From an uncultured Lactococcus sp. (GTDB taxonomy: Bacteria > Bacillota > Bacilli > Lactobacillales > Streptococcaceae): a stretch of DNA of 64,000 bases. Of this stretch, positions 16,351 through 25,098 are shown piece by piece; positions within the stretch are counted from its first letter, which is position 1, and the number at the start of each line of letters is the position of its first letter. The notes beneath the pieces are model-generated. The model worked only from the letters and a program-made list of their open reading frames with translations. It ran no database searches and was not told the DNA's origin. Position numbers and translations under genes: made by a program. Location: assembly GCF_934191625.1 (NCBI RefSeq), contig NZ_CAKPUG010000004.1, forward strand, positions 62,001 through 126,000, given 5' to 3'.

Positions 16351-16854
16351 ATGGCTACCTTCGAAGAAGCAATGAAATTACTTGTTGATGAAGCAGAAGC
16401 TTTGAGTACAGGAATGTCTGTTGAAGACAAAGCTAAAGTAACAAAAGCTGGTGCTAAAGTTTTTAAACAAGCTCTAGATTATGAAGTTAGAAATCGTCAC
16501 TACCGTCACCGTGATACTGGAGAAGACCCACATTTGGCAGATGATATTGTGATTAAAAATAAAAATATTGATGATGTTAAAGATGGTGAAAGCGTTGTAG
16601 GATGGGAAAGAAGCACTACAAAAGGAACTCATACCAAAGGATATATCGCTAATATCATAAATAATGGTAGCCGATTTCCTCAGTTTACAACTCGTTCTGG
16701 AAGAAAGTATAAAAAGCCTGGGGAAGTTGCAGTTCATGCAGATCATTTTATTGAGGAAACAAGAAATAATCCTGTTGTTAAGCAGGGAATATTAAAAGCA
16801 GAAGCAGAAGCTATGCGCAAAATTATCAATAGGAGAAACAAGAATAAGAAATGA
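16351..16854 (+). CDS. HK97 gp10-like tail completion protein
   Basis: A 167-residue protein with an N-terminal helix, AGAKVFKQALDYEVRN, HLADDIVI, NNGSRFPQ and HADHFIEETRNNP, matching the HK97 gp10 family that connects head and tail. The C-terminus is very basic. It overlaps the next gene by four bases (ATGA). Confidence 0.8.
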   Translation: MATFEEAMKLLVDEAEALSTGMSVEDKAKVTKAGAKVFKQALDYEVRNRHYRHRDTGEDPHLADDIVIKNKNIDDVKDGESVVGWERSTTKGTHTKGYIANIINNGSRFPQFTTRSGRKYKKPGEVAVHADHFIEETRNNPVVKQGILKAEAEAMRKIINRRNKNKK

Positions 16855-17246
16855 AAAGACCAGTACAACTTGTTGAGGATATTCTTAGAAAAAGTATTTT
16901 TCCTTTTGATGATATTTTTCTTGATGCAATACCTCAAGAAGAATTGAAAAATACGAATAAAACTCAAGTACTTCTTACTGAAGCTACAAATAGTCCCAGT
17001 GAGTATGGGAACTCAATGTTTACTTCATTTGATTATGGGGTTTATGTTCAAATTTTCTATACAAATAGTCTAGATGTAAATATAGATACAACTGAAAAAG
17101 AAATAGAGTTGATGGAACACTTTATTAATAATGAATGGCTTATTTCACAATCTCAAGCTCACTATCTTGATCCAGAAACAGGACAAATGATTAAAAACTT
17201 AATAGTGCAACGCACTATGACTTTAAGAGAAGTAGCAAATAGCTAA
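16851..17246 (+). CDS. Tail terminator-like protein (DUF806)
   Basis: A 131-residue protein of the DUF806 tail-terminator type, capping the tail tube where it meets the head. Position between gp10-like and major tail proteins fits. ATGA-coupled to the previous gene. Confidence 0.75.
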   Translation: MKRPVQLVEDILRKSIFPFDDIFLDAIPQEELKNTNKTQVLLTEATNSPSEYGNSMFTSFDYGVYVQIFYTNSLDVNIDTTEKEIELMEHFINNEWLISQSQAHYLDPETGQMIKNLIVQRTMTLREVANS

Positions 17247-17275
17247 TTTGCTTTTTACTAAGAAAGGAAACAAAA

Positions 17276-17920
17276 ATGGCAACTAAAGGTTTAAGAATGG
17301 TAACTCTAGGACTCCTCGACAAAGAAGGAGTATTAATAAAAGGAGAAGAAGGACTTTCTGAAAATGGGATTTTCCCAATTACTGATGAGATGTTGGGAAC
17401 GAAAACAGCTAATATTACAAACGTATCCAGTGCGCCTGCCATGATTTATGGTAATGATGGACAGGTTGATGCTGATATTGCTAAAGGTACGCCATCAGTT
17501 GCGTTTGATTTTAATGGTCTCCCTTTTGAAATCAAACAAAAAATCCTAGGTCGTACAAATGATGGTAAAGGGGGCTATACCCAAGGAGAAGCACCTAAAG
17601 TTGCTGCATTGATTCAAACAACAACTATTGGAACTGCTTCACCACAATATATTGGGTTTGCTTCAGGAAAAATGAATGAAGCTGCCCTAAATTTGCAAAC
17701 TAATACAAATGCTGTAGTTCGGGTAGATGATGCTTTGACATTCACTGGATTTTCAGTAAGTCGTTGGAACGGTCAGGCTATTAAATTCTTTGATGGAGGA
17801 GATGAAAGCTTCGTAGAAGAAAATATGTTAGCCGATGTATTTAATGGATATGATTCATCTACTACAACCACCACAACAACTACTCAACCAACTACAACCA
17901 CAACAACTGAAGCTCAGTAA
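17276..17920 (+). CDS. Major tail tube protein (phi13-type) with Thr-rich C-terminal tail
   Basis: A 214-residue tail-tube subunit of the phi13 family (begins MATKGLRMVTLGLLD; ASGKMNEAALNLQTN is typical). After the fold (about residue 190) comes SSTTTTTTTTQPTTTTTTEA, then Q. It shares the last 14 residues with the capsid tail. Probably displayed on the tube surface and a second target of the glycosyltransferase. GAAAGGAAAC precedes ATG. Confidence 0.9.
   Translation: MATKGLRMVTLGLLDKEGVLIKGEEGLSENGIFPITDEMLGTKTANITNVSSAPAMIYGNDGQVDADIAKGTPSVAFDFNGLPFEIKQKILGRTNDGKGGYTQGEAPKVAALIQTTTIGTASPQYIGFASGKMNEAALNLQTNTNAVVRVDDALTFTGFSVSRWNGQAIKFFDGGDESFVEENMLADVFNGYDSSTTTTTTTTQPTTTTTTEAQ
17876..17920 (+). 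repeat. Thr-rich tail cassette in the tail-tube gene
   Basis: Second copy of the cassette at 14793-14837 (42 of 45 bases alike, protein identical). It is extended upstream by further Thr codons. Confidence 0.8.
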
Positions 17921-17927
17921 CAAAATT

Positions 17928-17948
17928 AAGCGAGGAAACTCGCTTTTA
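17928..17948 (+). terminator. Intrinsic terminator after the major tail gene
   Basis: Stem AAGCGAG/CTCGCTT with a GAAA tetraloop and TTAT after it. It may lower transcription into the tail genes so that tube protein is made in excess. Confidence 0.75.
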
Positions 17949-17952
17949 TAAT

Positions 17953-17994
17953 GGAATAGTAAGGTTATTGCAGGTTCGATTCCTGCCTATTCCG
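17953..17994 (+). ncRNA. tRNA-like minihelix (acceptor stem plus T arm only)
   Basis: GGAATAG (17953-17959) pairs perfectly with CTATTCC (17987-17993). Between them are ten linker bases and a perfect T arm: GCAGG, loop TTCGATT, CCTGC. A G discriminator follows. The D and anticodon arms are absent, so this is a 42-base half-tRNA. It sits between terminator and tail chaperone genes. It may be a tRNA remnant, a processing signal, or a decoy for tRNA-binding enzymes. The structure is seen; the function is unknown. Confidence 0.6.
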
Positions 17995-18022
17995 TAAAAA
18001 ATATAATATAAGGAGTTAAATC

Positions 18023-18439
18023 ATGAAATTATCATTACCAGAAATCCGAGAAGAAGCTTTTGAGGTAAAAACATCAATTAAAAATATTAAAAAAATGCAT
18101 GCTTATCAATTGGAGTTAGCAAAGGGACAAGAAGAACTTGCTGCTGCTCAAGACGGATCTTTAGAAGAGCTGACTAAAGCGATTGCAATTGATGATATGA
18201 CAGTTATTAATAATGCTGAAAAGTTTATTACGGAAATTCTTGGATTGACTACAAAAGAAATTGATAAATTAGAAGACTTTGGGCGTGGTGAGTTTATGAA
18301 ATTACAGTCTAAACTGGTCCTTTCTCTTCAAGGTTATAGTGATGAACAAATTAATGAAATGTTTGAAGAGGAGGTGGATTCTGCCGAAAAAAAAGTTCAA
18401 GCATTGAAGAAAGAAAAGTCTACCACAATAACCAATTAA
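18023..18439 (+). CDS. Tail assembly chaperone (gpG-like)
   Basis: A 138-residue acidic helical protein at the place of the lambda G chaperone, between tail tube and tape measure. It should bind the tape measure during tail assembly. AAGGAG precedes ATG. Near its end a run of eight A (18387-18394) in frame GAA AAA AAA provides the slippery heptamer A AAA AAA. Confidence 0.8.
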   Translation: MKLSLPEIREEAFEVKTSIKNIKKMHAYQLELAKGQEELAAAQDGSLEELTKAIAIDDMTVINNAEKFITEILGLTTKEIDKLEDFGRGEFMKLQSKLVLSLQGYSDEQINEMFEEEVDSAEKKVQALKKEKSTTITN

Positions 18440-18600
18440 TAGATTTACAGTTATTTGAAAAAAATATCATAGAAAATTGGCACTGGACTCTTAAACAAGT
18501 GGAAGAACAAGATTACTATGATCTGATTGACGTGTTTAATGCCAAAGAAGATAATAAATTAGCTTCCTTTGATGATTTAAAGAAGATGTTTGGGCAATAG
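18367..18600 (+). CDS. Tail chaperone extension (gpT-like), read by -1 frameshift
   Basis: The -1 frame is open from 18367 to the stop at 18598-18600 and has no convincing start of its own. Slipping at 18388-18394 fuses residue 124 of the upstream chaperone to 68 more residues (ENWHWTLKQVEEQDYYDLID is in the extension), giving about 192 residues. Frameshifted G/G-T pairs are conserved in siphophages. FDDLKKMFGQ ends it just before the tape measure gene. Confidence 0.75.
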   Translation, partial: RGGGFCRKKSSSIEERKVYHNNQLIDLQLFEKNIIENWHWTLKQVEEQDYYDLIDVFNAKEDNKLASFDDLKKMFGQ

Positions 18601-18624
18601 TATCAAAAAGAAAGGCGACTGCAT

Positions 18625-21600
18625 ATGACAAGTGAAATGATTGGTTCTGTAACAACCGGTATTGATTTAAATGAAACAAAAGCAGTTGAAAGTCTCAATC
18701 GCTTAAAGTCTGCAGTTAAAGATAATACTCGTGAATGGCAGATTAATGAGGCACAAGCAAAATCTGCTGGGGATGCTGTTTCAGCAGCAAAACTAAGGTA
18801 TGAGGGTTTAAGCGAATCAGTTGCAAAGCAAAAAGTCTATATTTCAAATTTATCTGAAAGCTTAAAAACAATAAATAGAGACACAGAAGCTGGCGAACGA
18901 GCTTATCAAAAATATAATAGTCAACTTACATCAGCCGAACGGTCTCTAGCTTCTATGACTGGTCAGCTCAATCGTGCTAAGTCGGCTTATGAATATCAAC
19001 AAACAGGTATTGAAGAATTAAATAAATCTCTTAGTGCCAATGATAAGCTCATGAAGTCTCAAATTGATCTCTATGAGAAATCACATAATAAAATGGGCGC
19101 TGCTAAAGCCGAAGTTTCTGGTCTATCTACTTCATACGCAAGACAAACTGAAATTTATAGAGCCCAAGTCACTGAGCTAAAAAGATTGGAGACTGCTGAG
19201 GGGACAAGTTCAGAAGCACTTGTTAAGCAAAAAACAAGGGTAAATGAAGCTGGCTCAGCGTTACTAAATTATAGAAATAAACTTTTAGAAGCTAACCTAG
19301 CTGTTACTAAAATGCAACCCTTTAATCCAAATAATATCGTTGGAGAAGGGCTAAATACTGTCTATAAAACGACAGAAAAAGCTACAACAGCGATGGCTGC
19401 AGGGTATCAAAAAGTAAAAAGTGCTGCTTATCAGAGTGCATTTGGTATTGCAGCAATTGGCGCAGCGGCGGTTAAAGGTGCTCAAATGGCGTCAGAACTT
19501 CAAAACCAATACAAGACAACATTTAACTTATTGGTAACGGGTGGTGAGAAGGCTAAAGAGGCACAAGAAAACGTAAATAAAATGCAGGAAGAAGGAGCTG
19601 AGCTTTCTGTCAAGTATGGTAAGAGTCAGAAAGAAATTGCGGATGGATATCAAGAACTTGTAAAACGTGGTTATACAAGTGCACAAGCACTTTCAGCTCT
19701 ACCTACTATGCTTCAGGCATCTGTTGCTTCTGGAGATGAATTCACAGACGTTGTCCATAATTCTACTGCAGCACTTGAAAGTTTCGGTAAACGATCTGAT
19801 GATGTTGCAGGGATGACAAAAAACACTAAAGAAGTCGTCAATGAAATGGCTTATGCAGCCGATATGACTGCAACAGATTTCCACAGTATGGGCGTTGCTA
19901 TGGAATATGTAGGGGCATCTGCTCATCAAAGTAATCTAAGCTTATCAGAAACCGCATCCGCAATTGGTGTCCTTTCAAATAATGGACTTGAAGCAGATAA
20001 AGCTGGTACAGGTCTCAGAAAAGTGATTGTTTCATTGCAATCTCCAACAAAAGCAGCCGCAGGAGCTTTAGAAGAAATTGGGATAAAAACTAAAGATTTC
20101 ATTGACCAAAACGGTAATATGAAATCAATGACCGATATCTTTGGGCTTCTCAATCAACATGCAGAGAAAATGTCGTCCTTTGAAAAAGGGCAATTATTTC
20201 ATGCTTTATTTGGTACTACAGGTCAACAAGCAGGAGCAATTCTTGCTGAAAATGTTGAGCAGTTAGGTGAACTTGATGATAAGGTGAAAAAATCTGCCGA
20301 AGGTCAAGGATATGTTGTTAATCTTGCAAATAAGAATATGCAATCCACTCAAAATGAATTAAAACAATTTAAAGCAGCCGGAGAGGCTGTTTTAATTATG
20401 ATTGGTCAAAAATTTCTTCCTGTTATGTCTGATGCGGCAACCTCAATGGCTAAGGCATTTAACTCCAAAGAAGGAAAACAAGGACTTGAAGAAATTGCAG
20501 AATGGGTTGCTAGAATATTTCAAGGAATTGTAGACACCGTAAAATTTATTGGCACTCATAAAGATGAAGTTGTTAAATTTGGAGAGATATTTGCAGCAAT
20601 ATGGGCAATAAAGAAAATTGGTGATGTAATTGTATATCTTGAAAAATTAAAAAAATCATTACTTGAAATCCAAGCTATTGATGCATTATCTGGCGGATTA
20701 GGCACAGGAGGAATTGGGAAAAGTGTTGCTGCTGGAGCAGAAGGAGTAGCTTCAACTGCTGTTAAAGGAGGAGCTGCTGTAGAAGGTGAAGCAATAGCTG
20801 CATCTGGCGGATTGGCTAAAGCAACTTCTTTACTTCCTCGCCTATTAGCATTCATTGGCTCAATTGGCGGGAGCACTCTATTATCTGGAGGAATAAATGC
20901 TGGAACAGAACTGTTCAGTAAAGATTCAACTGCACAAAAAACAGGCGGAGTTGTGGGCTCTTTAGGCGGAGCCGCAGCAGGAGCCGCAATCGGCTCCCTT
21001 ATTGCCCCTGGTATAGGAACAGCAATCGGTGCAGCGATTGGGGGAATGGGCGGTAAGAACTTAGGTAAGAAGCTTGGTGATTTAATTAACGATGGGTTAA
21101 AAGATTCAGCCCTTAAGAGCGAAAAGTTACCCGTAGTTAAGTTTGATCCAAAAGCACCAACAAAAGATATGAAAGACTTTTCTAAGGATTATCAATCGTT
21201 TTTAGATAGAATTAATAAATCTTCAAATGTAGATATTATTGATGAAAAGTCTCTTGAGAAAGCCAAAAAAGAAACAGCTAATGCTTATGCCAAAATGTCT
21301 AAAGACATTGATAAGTTTTACCAAAAACAAGAAAAAGATTCTAAAAAGCAAGTTGATATACTTGTGAAAAATGGTGTTCTAAGTCAGGCTCAAGCAGATA
21401 AGCTTAATAAAGGGCAAAGAGAACAGGATAATAAGCAAAAAGCTGCTCAAAAAAAGAATCTTGAAGAGATGAAGAAGAATACTGATAAATATTATGCTTC
21501 CGTTGAAAAGGAGCAGAAAAGTTATCAAAATAAATCATCGACAGCCGCAAAAAATCATGCAAATCTCATCAAAAACATAAAGTCTGGTAATACTAATGCT

Positions 21601-23550
21601 CTTTTAGCTATAGAAAAGAAATACGGTAAGAATTCACCTCAATATCAAAAAGAGATGAATAAAGAGATTGCTAGTGAGAATAGTAAATTTAATAAGCAAC
21701 AAGAAAAACTAAAAAAAAGCCACAATAATAAAATGGAAGGGCTTGAAAAAAATTACGCTTCTGCTCAAACTAAAGCAGAAGAACAAATGAATTCTAAAAT
21801 CAATACGGCGACTAAAATTGCTCAAAATAAACAGTTAGATTTACTTGAAGACCTAAAAAACAAAAAAGAAAAATTAAATAGAAGTCAACTCATCGATACA
21901 ATCGAAAAAGCTGATGATGAATATAAAGCTGTAAAAGATAAAGCTCAGAAACAAAAAGATGCAGCAGTAAAAGCTGCTAATGAAAAATATAAAAAAACCG
22001 TAGCAGCGGCAGACAAAGAACGTGCAGAGAATAGTTCAATGTCTAAGGCGCAATATGATGCAGTTGTCAAAAATGCTCAAAAACAACGAGATGGAGCTAT
22101 TTCTGCAGCAAAAAAACAACAAAATGAAGTTACAGATAAGGCACAAAAGACTCATGATAAAACTATCAAACTTGCCAATGATAAAGCAGATAGCAATGTA
22201 AAAGCTGCAGCTCGTGAGCAAGGAGAGACTGTAGAACAGTATACTCAAGGATTTAGTAAAAGTCGTGATTTAATTAATTCATTTATTGATGGTATAAACG
22301 GTGTACTCAACTTCTTACATAAAGGTTGGGGGAATATTGGTCATATTAGTTTGAGAGGTTTTGCTACAGGTACTCGAGGGTTAGCTCAGAATGAAACTGC
22401 GATTGTTGGTGAGGAAGGATTTGAACTTGCTCATCATCCAAGCCGTGGTATTTTTGCTGTAGGTCAAAATGGTCCAGAGATTCGGAATCTCCAAGCTGGT
22501 ACCTCAATACTTCCCCATTCAATGTCAAAAGAATTTCTTGCAATGACTGCGAACTTACCAGGTCATGCTAATGGAGTTCCTGGTTTCTTATCTGATGCTC
22601 TTGCGTGGGTTAAGTCAACTTATACGGACATTACGAGTACACTATCAAAAGGTCCTAAAGGAGTAGTTGAGAGTATCTATAACAACCTTGGGTTAGATAA
22701 CTTAGAAAATAGTTTTCCTCCGGTAGTTACAAGGATAGCTAAAGGATCAGCACAAACAGCAGAAGATAATTTTATTAATTATTTAAAATCATTCTTTAAA
22801 AAAGCAGAGAAAGAACAGTCTGAAGCTGGCGGGAGTCAAGGGGCTCCAGCTGGTGCAGGAGTACAGAGATGGGCAGGTTTAGTAAAAAAAGCTCTATCTG
22901 CAAATGGACTTTCAACGAGTCAGGCAATGATTGATAAAGTTCTTCGTCAAATCCAGACAGAATCTGGAGGGAATGAAAAGGCGGTACAAGGTGGTTATGT
23001 CGATGTAAATACATTATCTGGGGACTTAGCTAAAGGCTTGATGCAGACTATTTCAGCAACTTTTAATGCTTATAAATTTCCTGGTCACGGTGATATTTTT
23101 AATGGGTACGATAATTTACTTGCTGCATTAAATTATGCAAAACACCGCTACGGTCCGGATCTTTCTTTTCTAGGACAAGGACATGGTTATGAAAATGGAG
23201 GAATTATTGCTGCTCATGGTTTATATGAAATTGCTGAAGGGAATAGACCAGAAATGGTTATTCCACTTGATCCACAAAAAAAATCAAGAGCAACTCAGTT
23301 ATTAAATCAAGCTACTCAAGTTATAAATGGTGGGCAAACAATTGAAGGTAACGAAACATATGGAGATTTAAAGTCAATGGTAATGTTACTCTCGCAATTG
23401 GTTCATTCCGTAGAAGATTTAAAGAAAAATCCTATACTCGCGTACGCCATGATTGATGGAAAGATAGCTTCAAAACATTTAGCGGCAAATATGGAACAGG
23501 CTATTTCGGATGTTGAGAATAAGAATAGATGGTTATGGGGGGAAAAGTAA
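18625..23550 (+). CDS. Tape measure protein with a lytic transglycosylase domain
   Basis: A 1641-residue protein that sets tail length. Residues 1-240 are coiled coil. The TP901-type tape measure core follows (about 290-600), then Gly/Ala-rich hydrophobic segments (about 690-810). A long Lys/Gln/Ala-rich coiled coil runs from about 840 to 1210. Near residues 1430-1530 an SLT-type domain is visible (QIQTESGGNEKAV with the catalytic Glu, GLMQTISATF, AALNYAKHRYG), so the protein may also open peptidoglycan on infection. Confidence 0.92.
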   Translation: MTSEMIGSVTTGIDLNETKAVESLNRLKSAVKDNTREWQINEAQAKSAGDAVSAAKLRYEGLSESVAKQKVYISNLSESLKTINRDTEAGERAYQKYNSQLTSAERSLASMTGQLNRAKSAYEYQQTGIEELNKSLSANDKLMKSQIDLYEKSHNKMGAAKAEVSGLSTSYARQTEIYRAQVTELKRLETAEGTSSEALVKQKTRVNEAGSALLNYRNKLLEANLAVTKMQPFNPNNIVGEGLNTVYKTTEKATTAMAAGYQKVKSAAYQSAFGIAAIGAAAVKGAQMASELQNQYKTTFNLLVTGGEKAKEAQENVNKMQEEGAELSVKYGKSQKEIADGYQELVKRGYTSAQALSALPTMLQASVASGDEFTDVVHNSTAALESFGKRSDDVAGMTKNTKEVVNEMAYAADMTATDFHSMGVAMEYVGASAHQSNLSLSETASAIGVLSNNGLEADKAGTGLRKVIVSLQSPTKAAAGALEEIGIKTKDFIDQNGNMKSMTDIFGLLNQHAEKMSSFEKGQLFHALFGTTGQQAGAILAENVEQLGELDDKVKKSAEGQGYVVNLANKNMQSTQNELKQFKAAGEAVLIMIGQKFLPVMSDAATSMAKAFNSKEGKQGLEEIAEWVARIFQGIVDTVKFIGTHKDEVVKFGEIFAAIWAIKKIGDVIVYLEKLKKSLLEIQAIDALSGGLGTGGIGKSVAAGAEGVASTAVKGGAAVEGEAIAASGGLAKATSLLPRLLAFIGSIGGSTLLSGGINAGTELFSKDSTAQKTGGVVGSLGGAAAGAAIGSLIAPGIGTAIGAAIGGMGGKNLGKKLGDLINDGLKDSALKSEKLPVVKFDPKAPTKDMKDFSKDYQSFLDRINKSSNVDIIDEKSLEKAKKETANAYAKMSKDIDKFYQKQEKDSKKQVDILVKNGVLSQAQADKLNKGQREQDNKQKAAQKKNLEEMKKNTDKYYASVEKEQKSYQNKSSTAAKNHANLIKNIKSGNTNALLAIEKKYGKNSPQYQKEMNKEIASENSKFNKQQEKLKKSHNNKMEGLEKNYASAQTKAEEQMNSKINTATKIAQNKQLDLLEDLKNKKEKLNRSQLIDTIEKADDEYKAVKDKAQKQKDAAVKAANEKYKKTVAAADKERAENSSMSKAQYDAVVKNAQKQRDGAISAAKKQQNEVTDKAQKTHDKTIKLANDKADSNVKAAAREQGETVEQYTQGFSKSRDLINSFIDGINGVLNFLHKGWGNIGHISLRGFATGTRGLAQNETAIVGEEGFELAHHPSRGIFAVGQNGPEIRNLQAGTSILPHSMSKEFLAMTANLPGHANGVPGFLSDALAWVKSTYTDITSTLSKGPKGVVESIYNNLGLDNLENSFPPVVTRIAKGSAQTAEDNFINYLKSFFKKAEKEQSEAGGSQGAPAGAGVQRWAGLVKKALSANGLSTSQAMIDKVLRQIQTESGGNEKAVQGGYVDVNTLSGDLAKGLMQTISATFNAYKFPGHGDIFNGYDNLLAALNYAKHRYGPDLSFLGQGHGYENGGIIAAHGLYEIAEGNRPEMVIPLDPQKKSRATQLLNQATQVINGGQTIEGNETYGDLKSMVMLLSQLVHSVEDLKKNPILAYAMIDGKIASKHLAANMEQAISDVENKNRWLWGEK

Positions 23551-23553
23551 CTC

Positions 23554-25098
23554 ATGGTATTTTCTATAAATTATAATGATTATGATATTTCTAGTATCGT
23601 CAGTGGATTTACGGCAATCAATAGAGGTATTGGAGCAACATGGAATAATGTTCTCGAGGATTCTTCTTCACACTATGGACAGAATTTCAATCATAACAAT
23701 AGCTCTTCTAAGACAATTAGTGTAGAACTTAGAAAAAGTGGAACAATAAAAGATTGGGCAATTCTACGTGAAAAACTTGCAAAGGTGTTGGATGTTAATA
23801 GTCCAGCACCTTTAATATTTGGTGATGAACCCAATAAGGTATGGTATGCATTGCCAGATCAAAACCAATCACTTTCAGAAAGTATATCTGACTTTGTTGC
23901 AACAGGTACACTTACATTTATTGTCCCTTCAGGGTATGCAGAGTCTATTGATACTAAGGTGTTGAATAAGGCAAGCTCTGGTGGAGAGAATGGAATAATC
24001 AAGCAAAATGCTGATGGAAGTGTAACGGTTGAAGTTAATAATAACGGTACTCTTCCCATTTACCCTACAATCAATATTACCCCGACATCTGAAACTGGTT
24101 TTCTAGCCTTAGTTGGAGAGAATGGAGTTCTTCAGATAGGGAATCCAGATGAAGCAGATACCACCACAGCGAAAAACCAAAAGTTAGTCTGTGATATTAG
24201 ATCACAGGCAGATTTTGAAGCAAACTTTGTACCCGATACGAGTTGGACAACTTCATGGCCAACGAATACGGAGGGGATTCCCTTAAATAGCACCATAGGT
24301 TGGGATAAGGATGGTATCAGAGTTAAGAATATGGCCGGCACGGATTTGTGGAACGGTGGTGTGCTTAGATATGAAGTTCCAAAGGATGATGTAGGAGAAT
24401 ATGTCAAGGATTGGCATGCTCAATTTAATATGATTTTCATCCAAGAAAGTCTTGTGCAATGTGGTCGACTCCAGGTTCATTTTGCGGATAGCAATAAGCA
24501 GCCACTGGCTTGTTTTGAAGTTTATAAAGGTGGGACTGGTGAGAATGCAACATTGAACTTCTGGCTTATTGGTGGCGATAGGACGTTGAAACATTTTAAA
24601 AACCATAGTTTTTCCGCTACAACTGGGAAAGCAGATAAAAACGGCTCCGCACTCTTTGGGCCTAGTCGAGGCGGACAAGCTGTTATCAAACAAGGTAATA
24701 AAATTTCTTTTTATTGGAAAGCTGCCGCAGAAACTTATCTCATGACACAAGAAACTGCTACAAGCACTAGACTTGCTTATGTGTATGTTGTTTTAGCAAA
24801 GCGTCGTAATTATCAAATGGTTAAAGATACAAGCTTACGCTCATTTAAGCTCATGAATTTAAACAATGAATATCCCGTTGATATTTTAAATAAGTATCAG
24901 CCTAACGATAAGATCACAGTGGATATGGCAAAATCTAAAATCTTTGTGAATGATATTGGTGCAACTTCTGATTTTATAACAGGATCTAATTTCTTTGCAA
25001 TCCCACCAGGAAAAAGTCAAAAGTTAGAGCTTGTATGTTCTCCGTGGACAACAACCCCACCTGATATTGAAGTAACTTGGAAAGAGAGGTATTTATAA
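23554..25098 (+). CDS. Distal tail protein (evolved Dit with carbohydrate-binding insertion)
   Basis: A 514-residue Dit forming the hub at the tail tip. The N-terminal belt domain (1-190) and the C-terminal end match the normal fold, but classical Dit is about 250 residues. The extra part, about 205-440 (SWTTSWPTNTEGIP, GGVLRYEVPKDDVGEYVKDW, SFYWKAAAETYL), looks like a beta-sandwich carbohydrate-binding module, as in evolved Dits of lactic phages. It probably helps recognise cell wall polysaccharide. Directly followed by Tal. Confidence 0.85.
   Translation: MVFSINYNDYDISSIVSGFTAINRGIGATWNNVLEDSSSHYGQNFNHNNSSSKTISVELRKSGTIKDWAILREKLAKVLDVNSPAPLIFGDEPNKVWYALPDQNQSLSESISDFVATGTLTFIVPSGYAESIDTKVLNKASSGGENGIIKQNADGSVTVEVNNNGTLPIYPTINITPTSETGFLALVGENGVLQIGNPDEADTTTAKNQKLVCDIRSQADFEANFVPDTSWTTSWPTNTEGIPLNSTIGWDKDGIRVKNMAGTDLWNGGVLRYEVPKDDVGEYVKDWHAQFNMIFIQESLVQCGRLQVHFADSNKQPLACFEVYKGGTGENATLNFWLIGGDRTLKHFKNHSFSATTGKADKNGSALFGPSRGGQAVIKQGNKISFYWKAAAETYLMTQETATSTRLAYVYVVLAKRRNYQMVKDTSLRSFKLMNLNNEYPVDILNKYQPNDKITVDMAKSKIFVNDIGATSDFITGSNFFAIPPGKSQKLELVCSPWTTTPPDIEVTWKERYL

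Noticed and set aside
20556..20876. Leftward 106-residue Pro/Ala-rich frame inside the tape measure gene
   Set aside because: Mirror of a Gly/Ala-rich coding stretch; no start signal.
25077..25097. Upstream start for Tal
   Set aside because: Lies in the Dit coding sequence; ATG at 25098 overlaps the Dit stop and has AGAGAGGT upstream.
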